Notes: a model not told the origin generated them from the sequence alone. A stretch of DNA of 61,726 bases from RGIG3013 sp045538935 (GCA_045538935.1 JAZQEI010000018.1:1-61726); one strand, 5' to 3'; positions 9,043 through 19,079 are shown, counted from the first letter of the stretch. Numbers and translations are program-made.

Positions 9043-9111
9043 ATCACTATATTGTCAATAAGGATAGTGTTATCTTTTTCTAAATGCTATGACAAAGAAA
9101 AGTAGTTAGGT

Positions 9112-9338
9112 TTTAAATCTTCACAGAGAAGTAGCGTCGCCGGCTGAAAGCGTTACTATGTATTACCCTAATGAAGTTCACTTTCGAGCAGCACTGCCGA
9201 AATTTTAGTAAGTGGTGACGTTGTGGGCGCGTTAAGCCTTTTGAGTGTTTGCTACTTGCAAAAATTAGGGTGGTACCACGGAGATCGTCGCTTCGTCCCT
9301 TAATTCCCGTTTGGGTGTTAAGGACGAGGCTATTTTTA
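9112..9338 (+). ncRNA. T-box leader, phenylalanine specific
   Basis: The T-box core AGGGTGGTACCACGG is at 9267-9281. Stem I begins with ACAGAGAAGTAG, and its 3' side has GAAG-TTC-A, putting the specifier codon TTC (Phe) at 9177-9179. A terminator stem (CGTCCCTTAA with TTAAGGACG, about 9294-9330) ends in TATTTTTATTTT and overlaps the antiterminator region. Uncharged tRNA-Phe would bind and allow readthrough into pheS. Confidence 0.93.
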
Positions 9339-9353
9339 TTTTGGAGGTTTTTT

Positions 9354-10373
9354 ATGAAAGACAAGTTAGAGCTCTTAAGAGCCGCCGCAAAGCAAGAACT
9401 AAGTTCTGCCGACAGCGTTCAGGCGGTCGACGAAATTAGAGTAAAATTTTTAGGCAAAAAAGGTGAAATAACCGCTATATTAAAGCAAATGGGTTCTCTT
9501 TCTGCCGAAGAACGCCCCATAGTAGGCCAACTTGCAAATGAAGTTAGAGCCGATATAGAGGCCGAGATAGCAAGTGCTATGTCACTTTTAAAGGATAAGG
9601 CTTTAAACGATAAGTTACAGGCTGAAGAAATAGATATTACTCTTCCGGGTAAGCAATCGGCCAAGGGTAGTTTACACCCGCTCAATTCGGTGTTAGAAAG
9701 TCTTATAGACATATTTCAGTCTATGGGCTTCGATGTTGTTGACGGACCCGAAGTAGAAACCGAACACTATAATTTTGAAGCATTAAATGTTCCGGCCGAT
9801 CACCCTGCAAGAGATATGCAAGATACCTTCTATTTAGGTCCCGAACTTTTGCTTCGCACACAAACATCTGCCGCACAGGTTCGCACCATGGAAACCCGCA
9901 CTCCTCCTATTCGTATAATTTCTCCGGGCAGAGTTTACCGCGCCGACGAAGTTGACGCTACACACTCCCCTGTTTTCCATCAGGTAGAAGGCTTGGTTGT
10001 TGATAAAGGCGTTACTCTTTGCGACCTTATGGGTACCTTAGAGCAGTTTGCTCAAGAAATTTACGGAAGCGATACTAAGGTTCGTTTCCGCCCCTCGTTC
10101 TTTCCGTTTACCGAACCTAGCGTAGAGGTTGACGTTAGTTGTCCTAAATGTGGCACTAAGGGTTGCAACATGTGCAAAGGTGCCGGTTGGATAGAAATTT
10201 TGGGTGCCGGCATGGTACATCCTAACGTTTTGCGTTCGTGCGGTATAGATCCTGATGTTTACACCGGCTTTGCCTTTGGTATAGGTCTTGACCGTCTTAC
10301 CACAACAAAATACAAAATAAGCGATATTCGTCATTTGTTTGAGAATGATGTTCGTTTCTTAGAACAATTTTAA
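9354..10373 (+). CDS. pheS: Phenylalanine--tRNA ligase alpha subunit
   Basis: A 339-residue class II synthetase subunit that forms an (alpha-beta)2 enzyme with PheT and charges tRNA-Phe. After an N-terminal coiled coil, the catalytic core shows FDVVDGPEVETEHYNFEALN, motif 2 in RVYRADEVDATHSPVFHQVE and motif 3 in AFGIGLDRL. A CPKCGTKGCNMC cluster is present, typical of many Firmicute PheS proteins. The start at 9354 follows GGAGG by 8 bases; the longer upstream frame only runs through the T-box. Confidence 0.98.
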   Translation: MKDKLELLRAAAKQELSSADSVQAVDEIRVKFLGKKGEITAILKQMGSLSAEERPIVGQLANEVRADIEAEIASAMSLLKDKALNDKLQAEEIDITLPGKQSAKGSLHPLNSVLESLIDIFQSMGFDVVDGPEVETEHYNFEALNVPADHPARDMQDTFYLGPELLLRTQTSAAQVRTMETRTPPIRIISPGRVYRADEVDATHSPVFHQVEGLVVDKGVTLCDLMGTLEQFAQEIYGSDTKVRFRPSFFPFTEPSVEVDVSCPKCGTKGCNMCKGAGWIEILGAGMVHPNVLRSCGIDPDVYTGFAFGIGLDRLTTTKYKISDIRHLFENDVRFLEQF

Positions 10374-10388
10374 TGGGGGTTATAGTAA

Positions 10389-12779
10389 ATGAAAGTATCT
10401 TTAAACTGGTTAAAACTTTATGTAGATATTGACGTAACCTTAGACGAACTTTGCAACAAAATGATATCGGCAGGCTTTGAAGTTGAAGGAATTGAAAATC
10501 TTGCTGATACCATGCAAAATGTTGTTGTAGGTAAAATTTTAAAAATTACCCCTCATGAAAATTCCGACCATTTGCAAATCTGCCAAATAGATGTTGGTGA
10601 GAGTGAGCCTGTTCAAATTGTTACCGGCGCACAAAATGTGTTTGAAGGCGCATTTGTTCCGGCCGCATTACACAACTCTATCTTACCAAACGGTATGAAC
10701 ATTAAAAAAGGTAAGCTTCGCGGTGTAGAAAGCTGCGGTATGCTTTGCTCGGGTGAAGAACTTTGTTTAAAAGAATCTGATTATCCGGGTGCTGAGGTTT
10801 ACGGAATTCTTATTTTAGACGACTCTTTCCCCGCAGGTACCGACATGCGTGAGGTTTTAGGACTAGATGATGTAATTATAGATTTTAGTGTTACATCTAA
10901 CCGTCCCGACTGTCAATGCATGATAGGTATAGCAAGAGAAGTTGGCGTTGTTTTAAACAAGCCTGTTAGAATTCCAAATCCGACCTACAAAACCGTTTCG
11001 GGCAACATTACCGACTATATTACTGTAGAAGACCACAACTTTGACCTATGCGAGCGTTATATGGGTAGAGTTGTAAATAATTTGCGCATAAAACCGTCGC
11101 CCGACTGGATAAAAAAATGCTTAAAAGCTGCAGGAATGCGTCCTATTAATAACATTGTGGATATTACAAACTTTGTTATGCTAGAAACCGGCCAACCCAT
11201 GCATGCCTTTGACCGCCGTGATATTAATGGCGAAAAAATAATTGTTCGTAATGCTTATAACGGCGAAAAAATAACAACGCTTGACGAAAAAGAGCATACT
11301 CTAACCGAGCAGATGCTTGTTATTGCCGATGCTAGTGCTCCATCGTGCCTTGCGGGTATTATGGGCGGACTAAATAGTGAAATTAAAGATGACACAACCG
11401 AGCTTTTCTTAGAATCGGCTAAATTTAAGCGTGACAACGTAAGAAAAACCGCAAGAGCATTGGGTGTTCGCACAGAATCTAGCAGCCGTTTTGAGCGCGG
11501 TACCGACATTATGAATGTAGAATTTGCAATGGAGCGCGCTTTACAGCTTATAAGTGAGCTCGATGCAGGTGATATTATAGATACTGTAATAGACCTACAC
11601 CAAGGCTTAAAGCAAGAAAGACCCTTAAGCGTTACTGCAAAAAGCGTTAACGATTTATTAGGTCTTAACATTCCAAGTTCGGTTATGGTTGATATTTTAA
11701 ACCGCTTATCTATTAAAACAACCGAAAAAGACGGCGTTTTGAACTGCATTATTCCCTCTTGGCGTGATGATATTGAGGGTAAGGCCGATATAGCAGAAGA
11801 AGTTATGCGAATATACGGCTACGAACATATTGTAGGCACCCCTTTAAGAGGCACACTAACCCGTGGCAGAAAATCTGATGAGCGCATAAAGGCCGACAAA
11901 ATTAAAAATCTTCTTATTCGCAACAGCGTAAGAGAAATTACCACCTATTCGTTCATAAGTTCTAAAGCACTAGAGCCGCTTAATTTAGATAAGTCAGATG
12001 AGCGCAACAATACTATTTCAATAATAAACCCATTGGGCGACGAGTATTCTACAATGCGCACACAGCTTACAACAAGTATGCTTACCGTGATCTCTACCAA
12101 TATTAACCGTAAAATTAAGGCCGCAAGATTTTTTGAAATAAGCAAACGCTTTATTCCTAAGTCACTACCGCTTACAGAACAACCGCTTGAGCTTCCGGTT
12201 TTATGTATGGGTATTTACGGCGAGGGTGAAGATTTCTTTACCTTAAAGGGAATTATTGAACAATTAATGCAAAGCTTTTCAGTTAATGTAAAATATCAAA
12301 AATCTGCTGAGCCGTATTTACATCCCGGTAGACAGGCACAAATTGTTTTGGGTGATACTGTTATTGGTACATTGGGCGAGGTTCATCCAAAAACCGCCGA
12401 GTGTTACGATATTAACGAAAAGGTTTATGTTGCAGAAATTAAATTAGAAACACTTTACGCCGCTGTACAACCTCCCATAATATACAAAGCAACACCTAAA
12501 TTCCCTGTCGTTAACCGCGACCTTGCTCTATTATGCAATAAGTCTCAACCGGTTGGTGACCTTATTGATTTTGTTAAACAAACTGCAGGTAAACTTTGTG
12601 AAACCGTAGAACTTTTCGATATTTACGAGGGCGAACAAATACCAGATGGTAAAAAGAGCGTTGCTATTAGCTTGGTATTACGTTCACACGATGCTACGTT
12701 AACCGACAACGAAGTTGACTCTGTTATAAACAAGGTAATAAAGAGGCTACAAACTATTGATGTAGCATTGCGCCAATAA
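10389..12779 (+). CDS. pheT: Phenylalanine--tRNA ligase beta subunit
   Basis: A 796-residue partner of PheS, 15 bases downstream in the same transcript. Domains in order: N-terminal B1, a tRNA-binding OB fold (about 40-150, VVGKILKITPHENSDHLQIC), the B3/B4 editing domain, B5 (NDLLGLNIPSSVMVDIL), the catalytic-like core with GRKSDERIKADKIKN, and a C-terminal FDX-ACB anticodon-binding domain (KFPVVNRDLALL). Full length for the bacterial type. Confidence 0.98.
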   Translation: MKVSLNWLKLYVDIDVTLDELCNKMISAGFEVEGIENLADTMQNVVVGKILKITPHENSDHLQICQIDVGESEPVQIVTGAQNVFEGAFVPAALHNSILPNGMNIKKGKLRGVESCGMLCSGEELCLKESDYPGAEVYGILILDDSFPAGTDMREVLGLDDVIIDFSVTSNRPDCQCMIGIAREVGVVLNKPVRIPNPTYKTVSGNITDYITVEDHNFDLCERYMGRVVNNLRIKPSPDWIKKCLKAAGMRPINNIVDITNFVMLETGQPMHAFDRRDINGEKIIVRNAYNGEKITTLDEKEHTLTEQMLVIADASAPSCLAGIMGGLNSEIKDDTTELFLESAKFKRDNVRKTARALGVRTESSSRFERGTDIMNVEFAMERALQLISELDAGDIIDTVIDLHQGLKQERPLSVTAKSVNDLLGLNIPSSVMVDILNRLSIKTTEKDGVLNCIIPSWRDDIEGKADIAEEVMRIYGYEHIVGTPLRGTLTRGRKSDERIKADKIKNLLIRNSVREITTYSFISSKALEPLNLDKSDERNNTISIINPLGDEYSTMRTQLTTSMLTVISTNINRKIKAARFFEISKRFIPKSLPLTEQPLELPVLCMGIYGEGEDFFTLKGIIEQLMQSFSVNVKYQKSAEPYLHPGRQAQIVLGDTVIGTLGEVHPKTAECYDINEKVYVAEIKLETLYAAVQPPIIYKATPKFPVVNRDLALLCNKSQPVGDLIDFVKQTAGKLCETVELFDIYEGEQIPDGKKSVAISLVLRSHDATLTDNEVDSVINKVIKRLQTIDVALRQ

Positions 12780-12857
12780 TTAATAAAAAATTAAAAAAAT
12801 ATATACTTGATTTGTTAGCAATTTTATAATACAATGTATTTTAAAGAGGTGGTCCAA

Positions 12858-13103
12858 ATGATAGATAAAACATTAACCTTTTCAATAGGCAACGAGCAAG
12901 AGCAAGAAATTAGGAAAATTCTACTCACAGTTTATGAGGCTTTAAAAGAAAAAGGGTATAATCCTATAAACCAATTTGTAGGCTATATTCTTTCTGAAGA
13001 TCCTACTTATATTACCACCCATAATAACGCGCGCAATTTAATAAGAAGAATTGACCGCGATACCCTTTTGCAAACACTTGTCAAGTATTATTTGAATAAC
13101 TAA
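12858..13103 (+). CDS. ireB: IreB family regulatory phosphoprotein
   Basis: An 81-residue DUF965 protein beginning IDKTLTFSIGNEQEQEIRKI and containing GYNPINQFVGYILSEDPTYITTHNNARNLI, the family core. In Enterococcus, IreB is phosphorylated on Thr by the IreK/PrkC kinase and tunes cephalosporin tolerance. The ATG at 12858 follows AAAGAGGTGG; the longer upstream start is unlikely. The usual neighbours alaS and ruvX are absent here. Confidence 0.9.
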   Translation: MIDKTLTFSIGNEQEQEIRKILLTVYEALKEKGYNPINQFVGYILSEDPTYITTHNNARNLIRRIDRDTLLQTLVKYYLNN

Positions 13104-13108
13104 TTTTT

Positions 13109-13137
13109 AGCACCCGCATATAGCGGGTGTTTTTTTG
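13109..13137 (+). terminator. Terminator after ireB
   Basis: CACCCGC and GCGGGTG pair around a 5-base loop and are followed by a run of eight T. Confidence 0.9.
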
Positions 13138-13158
13138 TTGTTTTATACTAATATTTTG

Positions 13159-13187
13159 TTGCAATAAATAAGAAGGTATGATAAAAT
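13159..13187 (+). promoter_or_regulatory. Promoter of the alpha-galactosidase gene
   Basis: TTGCAA (13159-13164) and TAAAAT (13182-13187) are 17 bases apart, 39 bases before the ATG. Confidence 0.5.
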
Positions 13188-13226
13188 TATATATGTAAAA
13201 AAATACACTTTTGGGAGAGTGCTATT

Positions 13227-15434
13227 ATGATAACATTCGACAAAGAAACAAAAATATTTAACCTATCAACCAAAAATACAAGTTACGTTTTTGGCGTGTA
13301 TGCAGATAAGTTTTTAATGCATATTTACTGGGGCAAAAAAATAAGAGAAATTACCTCTTGGAAACCCGCAATGACCTTCCAAGCACGCACATTTTCACCC
13401 GTTGAAGAAGAACTTTACAAAATTAACGGCAGTAGTTGTGATAACAACACTATGGAGTATCCAACATACGGCAGTGGCGACTTAAGACATCCGGCACTTA
13501 ACATTCGCTTTTTTGACGGTAGTACAACTACCCGCTTAGAATATGTATCTCATAAAATAATTAAGGGTAAGCCTGCACTTTGCGGTCTTCCGGCTACATA
13601 TGTAGAAAACGATTCTGAGGCAGACACATTGGAGCTGCAAATGAAAGACTCTTTAACAGGTCTTACAGTGTTCTTAAGCTACACCGCATTTAACGAAATA
13701 GACGCTATTACAAGAAGTGTTCGCATAGTTAACAACGGCACTGCCAATATGAACATAAGCCACATTTTAAGTGCAAGCGTAGACTTTGAGGGTAAAGACT
13801 TTGAGTTTATGCACCTTGAAGGCACTTGGCTTAGAGAACGCGCGGTATGCCGTTCTAAACTTTATCATGGTACACAGTCTATAGAAAGCCGCAGAGGCGC
13901 CAGCTCATCGGCACACAATCCATTCTTTGCGTTGCTTTCTCCTAATGCTACCGAGACCACAGGCGATGTATACGGCTTTAACCTTGTTTACAGCGGTAAC
14001 TTTATTGCAGGTACCGAGGTTGATGCATTTGATGTTACACGTGCATTTATTGGTATTAACCCCTTTAACTTTAATTACTTGTTAGAACCCGGTGAAAGCT
14101 TCCAAGCACCCGAAGCTGTTTTAGTTTATTCTGCTAACGGTATTGGCGAAATGTCAAGAACATATCATAAGCTTTACCGCACAAGACTTTGCCGCGGTAA
14201 GTTTAGAGACATTGAGAGATACTGCCTTGTTAATAACTGGGAAGGCACCGGTATGGACTTTACCGAAGAAAAGATTTTAGAAATTGCACGCACCGCTGCT
14301 AACGTTGGTCTTGATATGCTTGTTTTAGATGACGGTTGGTTTGGTAAGCGCAACAATGACTTTTGCGCACTTGGTGACTGGTATGTTAATTATGACAAAT
14401 TGCCAAGCGGAATCGACGGACTTGCAGAAAAAATTGAGGCTATGGGTCTTAAATTTGGTCTTTGGTTTGAGCCCGAAATGGTTTCTCCGGATTCCGATTT
14501 ATATCGCGCTCATCCAGATTGGGCTTTACACGTAAATAACCGTCCGTTAAGCCTTGGCCGTAATCAGCTTATGCTAGATTTATCACGCAGTGATGTTTGC
14601 GAATTTGTTTACCACTCGGTTGCCGATATACTTAAAACAGCTAAAATCTCGTATGTTAAATGGGACTATAACCGTAATATGAGTGAGATAGGTTCTGATC
14701 TACTCCCTGCTGAACGTCAAGGCGAAGTAGCGCACCGTTATATTCTTGGACTTTACGGTATTTTAGAGCGCTTGGTTAACGACTTCCCGAATATTTTATT
14801 TGAAAGTTGTTCTTCTGGTGGTGGTCGTTATGACCCCGGTATGCTCTACTATATGCCTCAAACATGGGTAAGTGACTGTACCGATGCCGGAGAAAGAATG
14901 GCCTTACAATATGGCACCAGCATTGTGTATCCTTGTTCTAGCATGGGCGCACACGTATCTGCTGTACATAAGGGTGCGGTTCGTAATATTTCTTATAAAA
15001 CCCGCGGTGACGTTGCAACAATGGGTCAGTTCGGTTATGAGCTTGTTATGTCTGAACTTAGTGACGAAGACATTGCCCTTACAAAGCTTCAAATTAAGCG
15101 CTACAAAGAATATGGTGAAGTATTCCATAAGGGTGACATGTACCGCATTAATTCCCCGTACGAAGGTGAAAAATCTACATTTGAATTTATATCGGAAGAT
15201 AAAAATACAGTTATTCTCTGTCACTTTGTAAAAACCGTTCATCCTAATTCTGCTATTTACAGAATAAAACTACAAGGATTAGAAAACGATGCTGACTATG
15301 TAGAAATAAAGAACGAAAACGAGCCCACCAGCACCGATTTAACCTACGGTGGCGATTATCTTATGAATATAGGTTTAGAGCAAAAGGATGCCGGCGATTA
15401 TTCTACATTTATAAGAGTGTTCCGCAAAAAATAA
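13227..15434 (+). CDS. Alpha-galactosidase, GH36
   Basis: A 735-residue cytoplasmic enzyme that releases terminal alpha-galactose from oligosaccharides such as raffinose and melibiose. The N-terminal beta-supersandwich precedes a TIM barrel with VLDDGWFGKRN, GLWFEPEMVSPDS and the nucleophile in VKWDYNRNMSE (Asp about 480). The acid/base Asp is in WVSDCTDAGERM (about 550), after FESCSSGGGRYDPGM. No signal peptide is seen. Start ATG 13227 follows GGGAGAG. galT, 6 kb downstream, would handle the released galactose after phosphorylation. Confidence 0.95.
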   Translation: MITFDKETKIFNLSTKNTSYVFGVYADKFLMHIYWGKKIREITSWKPAMTFQARTFSPVEEELYKINGSSCDNNTMEYPTYGSGDLRHPALNIRFFDGSTTTRLEYVSHKIIKGKPALCGLPATYVENDSEADTLELQMKDSLTGLTVFLSYTAFNEIDAITRSVRIVNNGTANMNISHILSASVDFEGKDFEFMHLEGTWLRERAVCRSKLYHGTQSIESRRGASSSAHNPFFALLSPNATETTGDVYGFNLVYSGNFIAGTEVDAFDVTRAFIGINPFNFNYLLEPGESFQAPEAVLVYSANGIGEMSRTYHKLYRTRLCRGKFRDIERYCLVNNWEGTGMDFTEEKILEIARTAANVGLDMLVLDDGWFGKRNNDFCALGDWYVNYDKLPSGIDGLAEKIEAMGLKFGLWFEPEMVSPDSDLYRAHPDWALHVNNRPLSLGRNQLMLDLSRSDVCEFVYHSVADILKTAKISYVKWDYNRNMSEIGSDLLPAERQGEVAHRYILGLYGILERLVNDFPNILFESCSSGGGRYDPGMLYYMPQTWVSDCTDAGERMALQYGTSIVYPCSSMGAHVSAVHKGAVRNISYKTRGDVATMGQFGYELVMSELSDEDIALTKLQIKRYKEYGEVFHKGDMYRINSPYEGEKSTFEFISEDKNTVILCHFVKTVHPNSAIYRIKLQGLENDADYVEIKNENEPTSTDLTYGGDYLMNIGLEQKDAGDYSTFIRVFRKK

Positions 15435-15456
15435 AATTAACTAAACGGAGAAGCGT

Positions 15457-16428
15457 ATGAATTTTACTCCAATAGACCGCAATGGACTTGTAGAGGGCTA
15501 TTGCATAATAAAAACAATCGATAAAAAAACCTCTGCCAGAGGTGATACCTATTTAGATATGACCCTTGGTGATAAAGACGGTGAAATTAATGCAAAGCTA
15601 TGGAGCTATAACGAAATGCTTCATGGCACCTACAATGCAAACGACATTGTGAAAATTCGCGGTACAATATCACCCTATAACGGCATTAATCAGCTTAAGG
15701 TTGACCGTATTCGCATAGCCAACGAGCAAGACGGTGTTAGCCCTGACGACTTTGTACCAACCGCTGATTATACCGGTAGGCAAATGTTTGACGAATTGCT
15801 AAGCATTGCCGATGGTTTTGCTGACCAAGATCTTAGAAAATTGGTTCTTACAATCTATAAAGGTTGCGAACGTGATTTATTATATTGGCCGGCAGCATTT
15901 AAACTTCACCACGCAATAAGAGGCGGACTTTTAATGCACACGTTGTCTATTGTTCGTTTAGCGCAAGGCATTTGCAAAATTTATCCTTTTGTAGATTCTG
16001 ACCTACTAATTGCAGGCGCAATGCTGCACGATATTTCAAAGCTTGATGAATTCGAAGTATCAGACTCAGGAATTGTGTCCGGGTATTCTGTTAGAGGTAA
16101 CCTCTTAGGCCACTTGGCCGAGGGTGCTATGTTTATTCGCAAAACTGCGGAAGAACTAGGTATAAATCCCGAAATTTCTATGTTAATTGAGCATATGATC
16201 TTATCGCATCATGGCGAACCGGAATTTGGTGCAGCGGTAAGACCTATGTTCTTAGAAGCCGAACTGTTATCACAGCTTGACTTATTAGATTCTCGTGTTT
16301 ATGAAATAACCGATGCTTTAAACGCTACCGAACCCGGTGATTTCTCGGGAAAATTATGGGCATTAGATAACAGAAAAATTTATAATCACGCAAGAAATAC
16401 AAATGATAAAAAAGTAAACTTATTCTGA
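15457..16428 (+). CDS. yhaM: 3'-5' exoribonuclease YhaM
   Basis: A 323-residue nuclease with an N-terminal OB fold (about 8-90) and a C-terminal HD phosphohydrolase domain. The HD residues appear in GAMLHDISKLDEF, with further metal-binding histidines in LLMHTLSIV and ILSHHGEPEFG. YhaM trims RNA 3' ends in Firmicutes. The gene follows the galactosidase by 22 bases and starts a run of RNA-related genes (trmK, rqcH). Confidence 0.94.
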   Translation: MNFTPIDRNGLVEGYCIIKTIDKKTSARGDTYLDMTLGDKDGEINAKLWSYNEMLHGTYNANDIVKIRGTISPYNGINQLKVDRIRIANEQDGVSPDDFVPTADYTGRQMFDELLSIADGFADQDLRKLVLTIYKGCERDLLYWPAAFKLHHAIRGGLLMHTLSIVRLAQGICKIYPFVDSDLLIAGAMLHDISKLDEFEVSDSGIVSGYSVRGNLLGHLAEGAMFIRKTAEELGINPEISMLIEHMILSHHGEPEFGAAVRPMFLEAELLSQLDLLDSRVYEITDALNATEPGDFSGKLWALDNRKIYNHARNTNDKKVNLF

Positions 16429-16445
16429 AAGGAACGAAAATACAA

Positions 16446-16646
16446 ATGGAAATCACAAAAGATATGTTTATAGGCGATGTTTTAGATATTGACACAGGCG
16501 CCGCAAAGTACTTTTTTGAAATTGGCATGCATTGTCTTGGCTGTCCGTCGGCCAGAGGCGAAACCATAGAAGAGGCTTGCCAAGTTCACGGTACCGACTG
16601 CAACGAGTTGTTAGAAAAGCTTAACAACTACTTTAACGGCAAATGA
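16446..16646 (+). CDS. DUF1858 redox-disulfide protein
   Basis: A 66-residue cytoplasmic protein matching the DUF1858 (hybrid-cluster-protein-associated) domain: an N-terminal TKDMFIGDVLDIDT, the CLGC motif in GMHCLGCPSARGETIEEAC, and a C-terminal helix. Stand-alone copies are common in anaerobes; the CxxC pair suggests a redox or metal role, unproven. Its stop overlaps the trmK start by 4 bases, so translation is probably coupled. Confidence 0.88.
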   Translation: MEITKDMFIGDVLDIDTGAAKYFFEIGMHCLGCPSARGETIEEACQVHGTDCNELLEKLNNYFNGK

Positions 16647-17317
16647 TAACCCTTAGTAAAAGATTAGATGTTATAGCAAGGTCGGTCCCCGTAGGCTCTA
16701 ATGCAGTCGATGTTGGGGCCGACCATGGTTATTTGGCAATATATCTAAAAAAAAGCGGAATTGCCAAAGAAGTAATAGCTTGCGATATTAACGAGCTACC
16801 ACTTAAAAACGCTCACGATAACGCCTTAAAATATAACGCTAACATAAAACTATGCTTATCTGATGGACTTGAAAAAATAGATCCTAATTTTGCCGAAACG
16901 ATTATTATTGCGGGCATGGGAGCAGAGGTTATATGCGGTATTATAGAGCGCGCACAGTGGCTTAAAGATTCTAACAAAACTCTTATTTTGCAACCAATGA
17001 ACTCGCCCGAATTTTTACGCGAATATCTTGCTAAAAACGGATTTTCCGAGACTAACGAGCAAGCGGTAGAAGATAATGGCAAGCTTTACACCGTAATAAC
17101 TGCAAAATACAACGGCCAAGTAAATACCGATACGTTGTTTTATTATAAAGGGTTATTGTCTAATAAAATTGAAACCGACCGCTTATTTTTACTTAAACAA
17201 TTAAAGCGACTCGAAAGTTGGCTTTTTGATATTAAAAATTTAGAATCAAAACAAGAAGAGTATAATAATTTAAATCACATAGTGCTTGGATTAAAGATAT
17301 TTCTGGAGGAAAATTAA
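16643..17317 (+). CDS. trmK: tRNA (adenine(22)-N(1))-methyltransferase TrmK
   Basis: A 224-residue SAM-dependent enzyme that makes m1A22 in tRNA of Gram-positives. The Rossmann motif is AVDVGADHGYLAIYL, followed by EVIACDINELPLKNA and the TrmK-typical IIAGMGAEVI and LQPMNSPEFLREYL. It overlaps the DUF1858 gene by 4 bases and ends one base before rqcH. Confidence 0.93.
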   Translation: MITLSKRLDVIARSVPVGSNAVDVGADHGYLAIYLKKSGIAKEVIACDINELPLKNAHDNALKYNANIKLCLSDGLEKIDPNFAETIIIAGMGAEVICGIIERAQWLKDSNKTLILQPMNSPEFLREYLAKNGFSETNEQAVEDNGKLYTVITAKYNGQVNTDTLFYYKGLLSNKIETDRLFLLKQLKRLESWLFDIKNLESKQEEYNNLNHIVLGLKIFLEEN

Positions 17318-19024
17318 ATGGCGCTCGATGGAGCTTTTTTGCACATATTAGCAAACAATTTCAAAGATGCCGAAGGTGCATTTGTAGAAAAAATTTATCA
17401 GCCGTCTAAAAACGAGCTGATACTTCTTTTGCGCAAAAAAGGCTTCTCTAAAAAGCTTTATATAAGCGTTTCCCCTTCTCTTGCTGTTGCCAGATTTACC
17501 TCCGCACAAAACGATAACCCCCATGCTCCACCTATGTTTTGCATGCTACTTAGAAAACATTTGGGTGCTGCGCGTTTAACCGAGGTTATACAGCCCAACC
17601 TAGAGCGCATTTTATTTTTTAAGTTTTTGGCCACCAACGAAATGGGCGACAGGGCCGAAATAACGCTTTGTGTAGAACTATTATCGGGCAGGCCTAACAT
17701 TATACTAATAGGCCCGCAGGGTAAAATTATTGATGCACTTTATAGGTCGGACTTAGAAAAAAACACGCGTATTATTCAACCCGGTGCCACCTACACTATG
17801 CCAGAAAGTCAAAACAAATTATCGGTACTTACAACCGACTTACAACAACTTACTAATTTAATAAAATCTAAAACCGATATACCTTTGCACAATGCCACAT
17901 TGTCGGCATTAGATGGTGTTTCTCCACTTGTTGCGCGCGAAATTGCATACCTTGCCGCCGACAATATAGACTGCCCCGCACATTTGTGTGATGAAGAGCG
18001 TTTATATAGCACACTGGCATTTATTAAAGATTCTATTATTAAAGCCGACAAGCTTTGTATAGTTTGCGCTGATGATGGTAAATTTTTAGATTTTTCGTAT
18101 ATTCCGATAAAACAATACTCATTAAATTACACCTTTATGTTTTTCAATAATCCTTGTGACTTATTGGAAGAATTTTACTTAAAAAAGCAAGGAATGAAAG
18201 TATCTGAGCAAAAAGCTAAAGATGTAGTAAAGCTATTAAAAACCATAAAGGAAAGAATTTTAAGAAAAACCGAACTTAGAAAAAAAGATTTAAAAAAGTG
18301 TGAAAATCGTGAGCAATTGCGCCTATATGGCGAACTGTTAAAGGCAAATATCCACTTAGTAAAGAACGGCGCTCCCTTTGCCGATGTCCAAAATTATTAC
18401 GATGAAAATTTAGCCACCATTCGTATTCCGCTAGAACCGGCTTTGTCGGTTGCGCAAAACGCCGCAAAATATTTTAAAGAATATAAAAAAACATATAGCG
18501 CCGAGCAAACCTTAACCAAACTTATTGAACAAGACAAAAACGAGTTACAGTATATTGAGTCGGTATTAGAAAGCATAGAACGTGCCGAAACAACAACCGA
18601 AATTGATGAAATAAAAAAAGAATTAACTTTATCGGGATATTTAAGACCCACAAAAAATTCTGCCCCGCACAAAAAGAATTTAAGCTCTCCGCTTGAATTT
18701 ACATCTAATTCGGGTTTTAAAGTATATGTTGGCAAAAATAATTTGCAAAACGATTATTTAACACTTAAATTCGCATCTAAGGGTGATTATTGGTTCCACA
18801 CAAAAAATATTCCCGGCTCACACGTAATTGTTGTGACCAACGATAGAGAAATCGATGATGATACCATTGTCTTTGCAGCAACTCTCGCAAAAAATCACTC
18901 AAAAGCAGCCAATTCTACAAAGGTTGCGGTAGATTATACTATGGTTAAAAACGTTAAAAAACCCTCAGGTGCAAAACCTGGTATGGTAATTTATCTTACC
19001 AACAAAACAATATTAATAGACTAA
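17318..19024 (+). CDS. rqcH: Rqc2 homologue RqcH (NFACT protein)
   Basis: A 568-residue ribosome quality control factor that binds obstructed 50S subunits and adds C-terminal alanine tails. The NFACT-N domain (about 1-200) starts MALDGAFLHILANNF and includes the GDR residues used for tRNA binding. A central helical and coiled-coil arm spans about 280-440. The C-terminal NFACT-R domain has KGDYWFHTKNIPGSHVIV and KNVKKPSGAKPGMVIY. The start ATG lies directly after the trmK stop behind GGAGG. Confidence 0.94.
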   Translation: MALDGAFLHILANNFKDAEGAFVEKIYQPSKNELILLLRKKGFSKKLYISVSPSLAVARFTSAQNDNPHAPPMFCMLLRKHLGAARLTEVIQPNLERILFFKFLATNEMGDRAEITLCVELLSGRPNIILIGPQGKIIDALYRSDLEKNTRIIQPGATYTMPESQNKLSVLTTDLQQLTNLIKSKTDIPLHNATLSALDGVSPLVAREIAYLAADNIDCPAHLCDEERLYSTLAFIKDSIIKADKLCIVCADDGKFLDFSYIPIKQYSLNYTFMFFNNPCDLLEEFYLKKQGMKVSEQKAKDVVKLLKTIKERILRKTELRKKDLKKCENREQLRLYGELLKANIHLVKNGAPFADVQNYYDENLATIRIPLEPALSVAQNAAKYFKEYKKTYSAEQTLTKLIEQDKNELQYIESVLESIERAETTTEIDEIKKELTLSGYLRPTKNSAPHKKNLSSPLEFTSNSGFKVYVGKNNLQNDYLTLKFASKGDYWFHTKNIPGSHVIVVTNDREIDDDTIVFAATLAKNHSKAANSTKVAVDYTMVKNVKKPSGAKPGMVIYLTNKTILID

Positions 19025-19029
19025 TTTAC

Positions 19030-19079
19030 GCCATATTTTTCACTGAATTTTCATATAATGTACGGGTGAAAAATATGGC
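19030..19079. repeat. 14-bp inverted repeat over the pit start codon
   Basis: GCCATATTTTTCAC (19030-19043) and its perfect complement (19066-19079) flank a 22-base loop. The 3' arm contains the pit ribosome site and ATG, and T-rich sequence follows (TGTTTTTTCTTTTCTT). It could act as a terminator for the trmK-rqcH transcript, as a structure hiding the pit start, or both. Confidence 0.75.

Noticed and set aside
12834..12857. Longer start for ireB
   Set aside because: It would place the ribosome site AAAGAGGTGG inside the gene and add residues not seen in the family.
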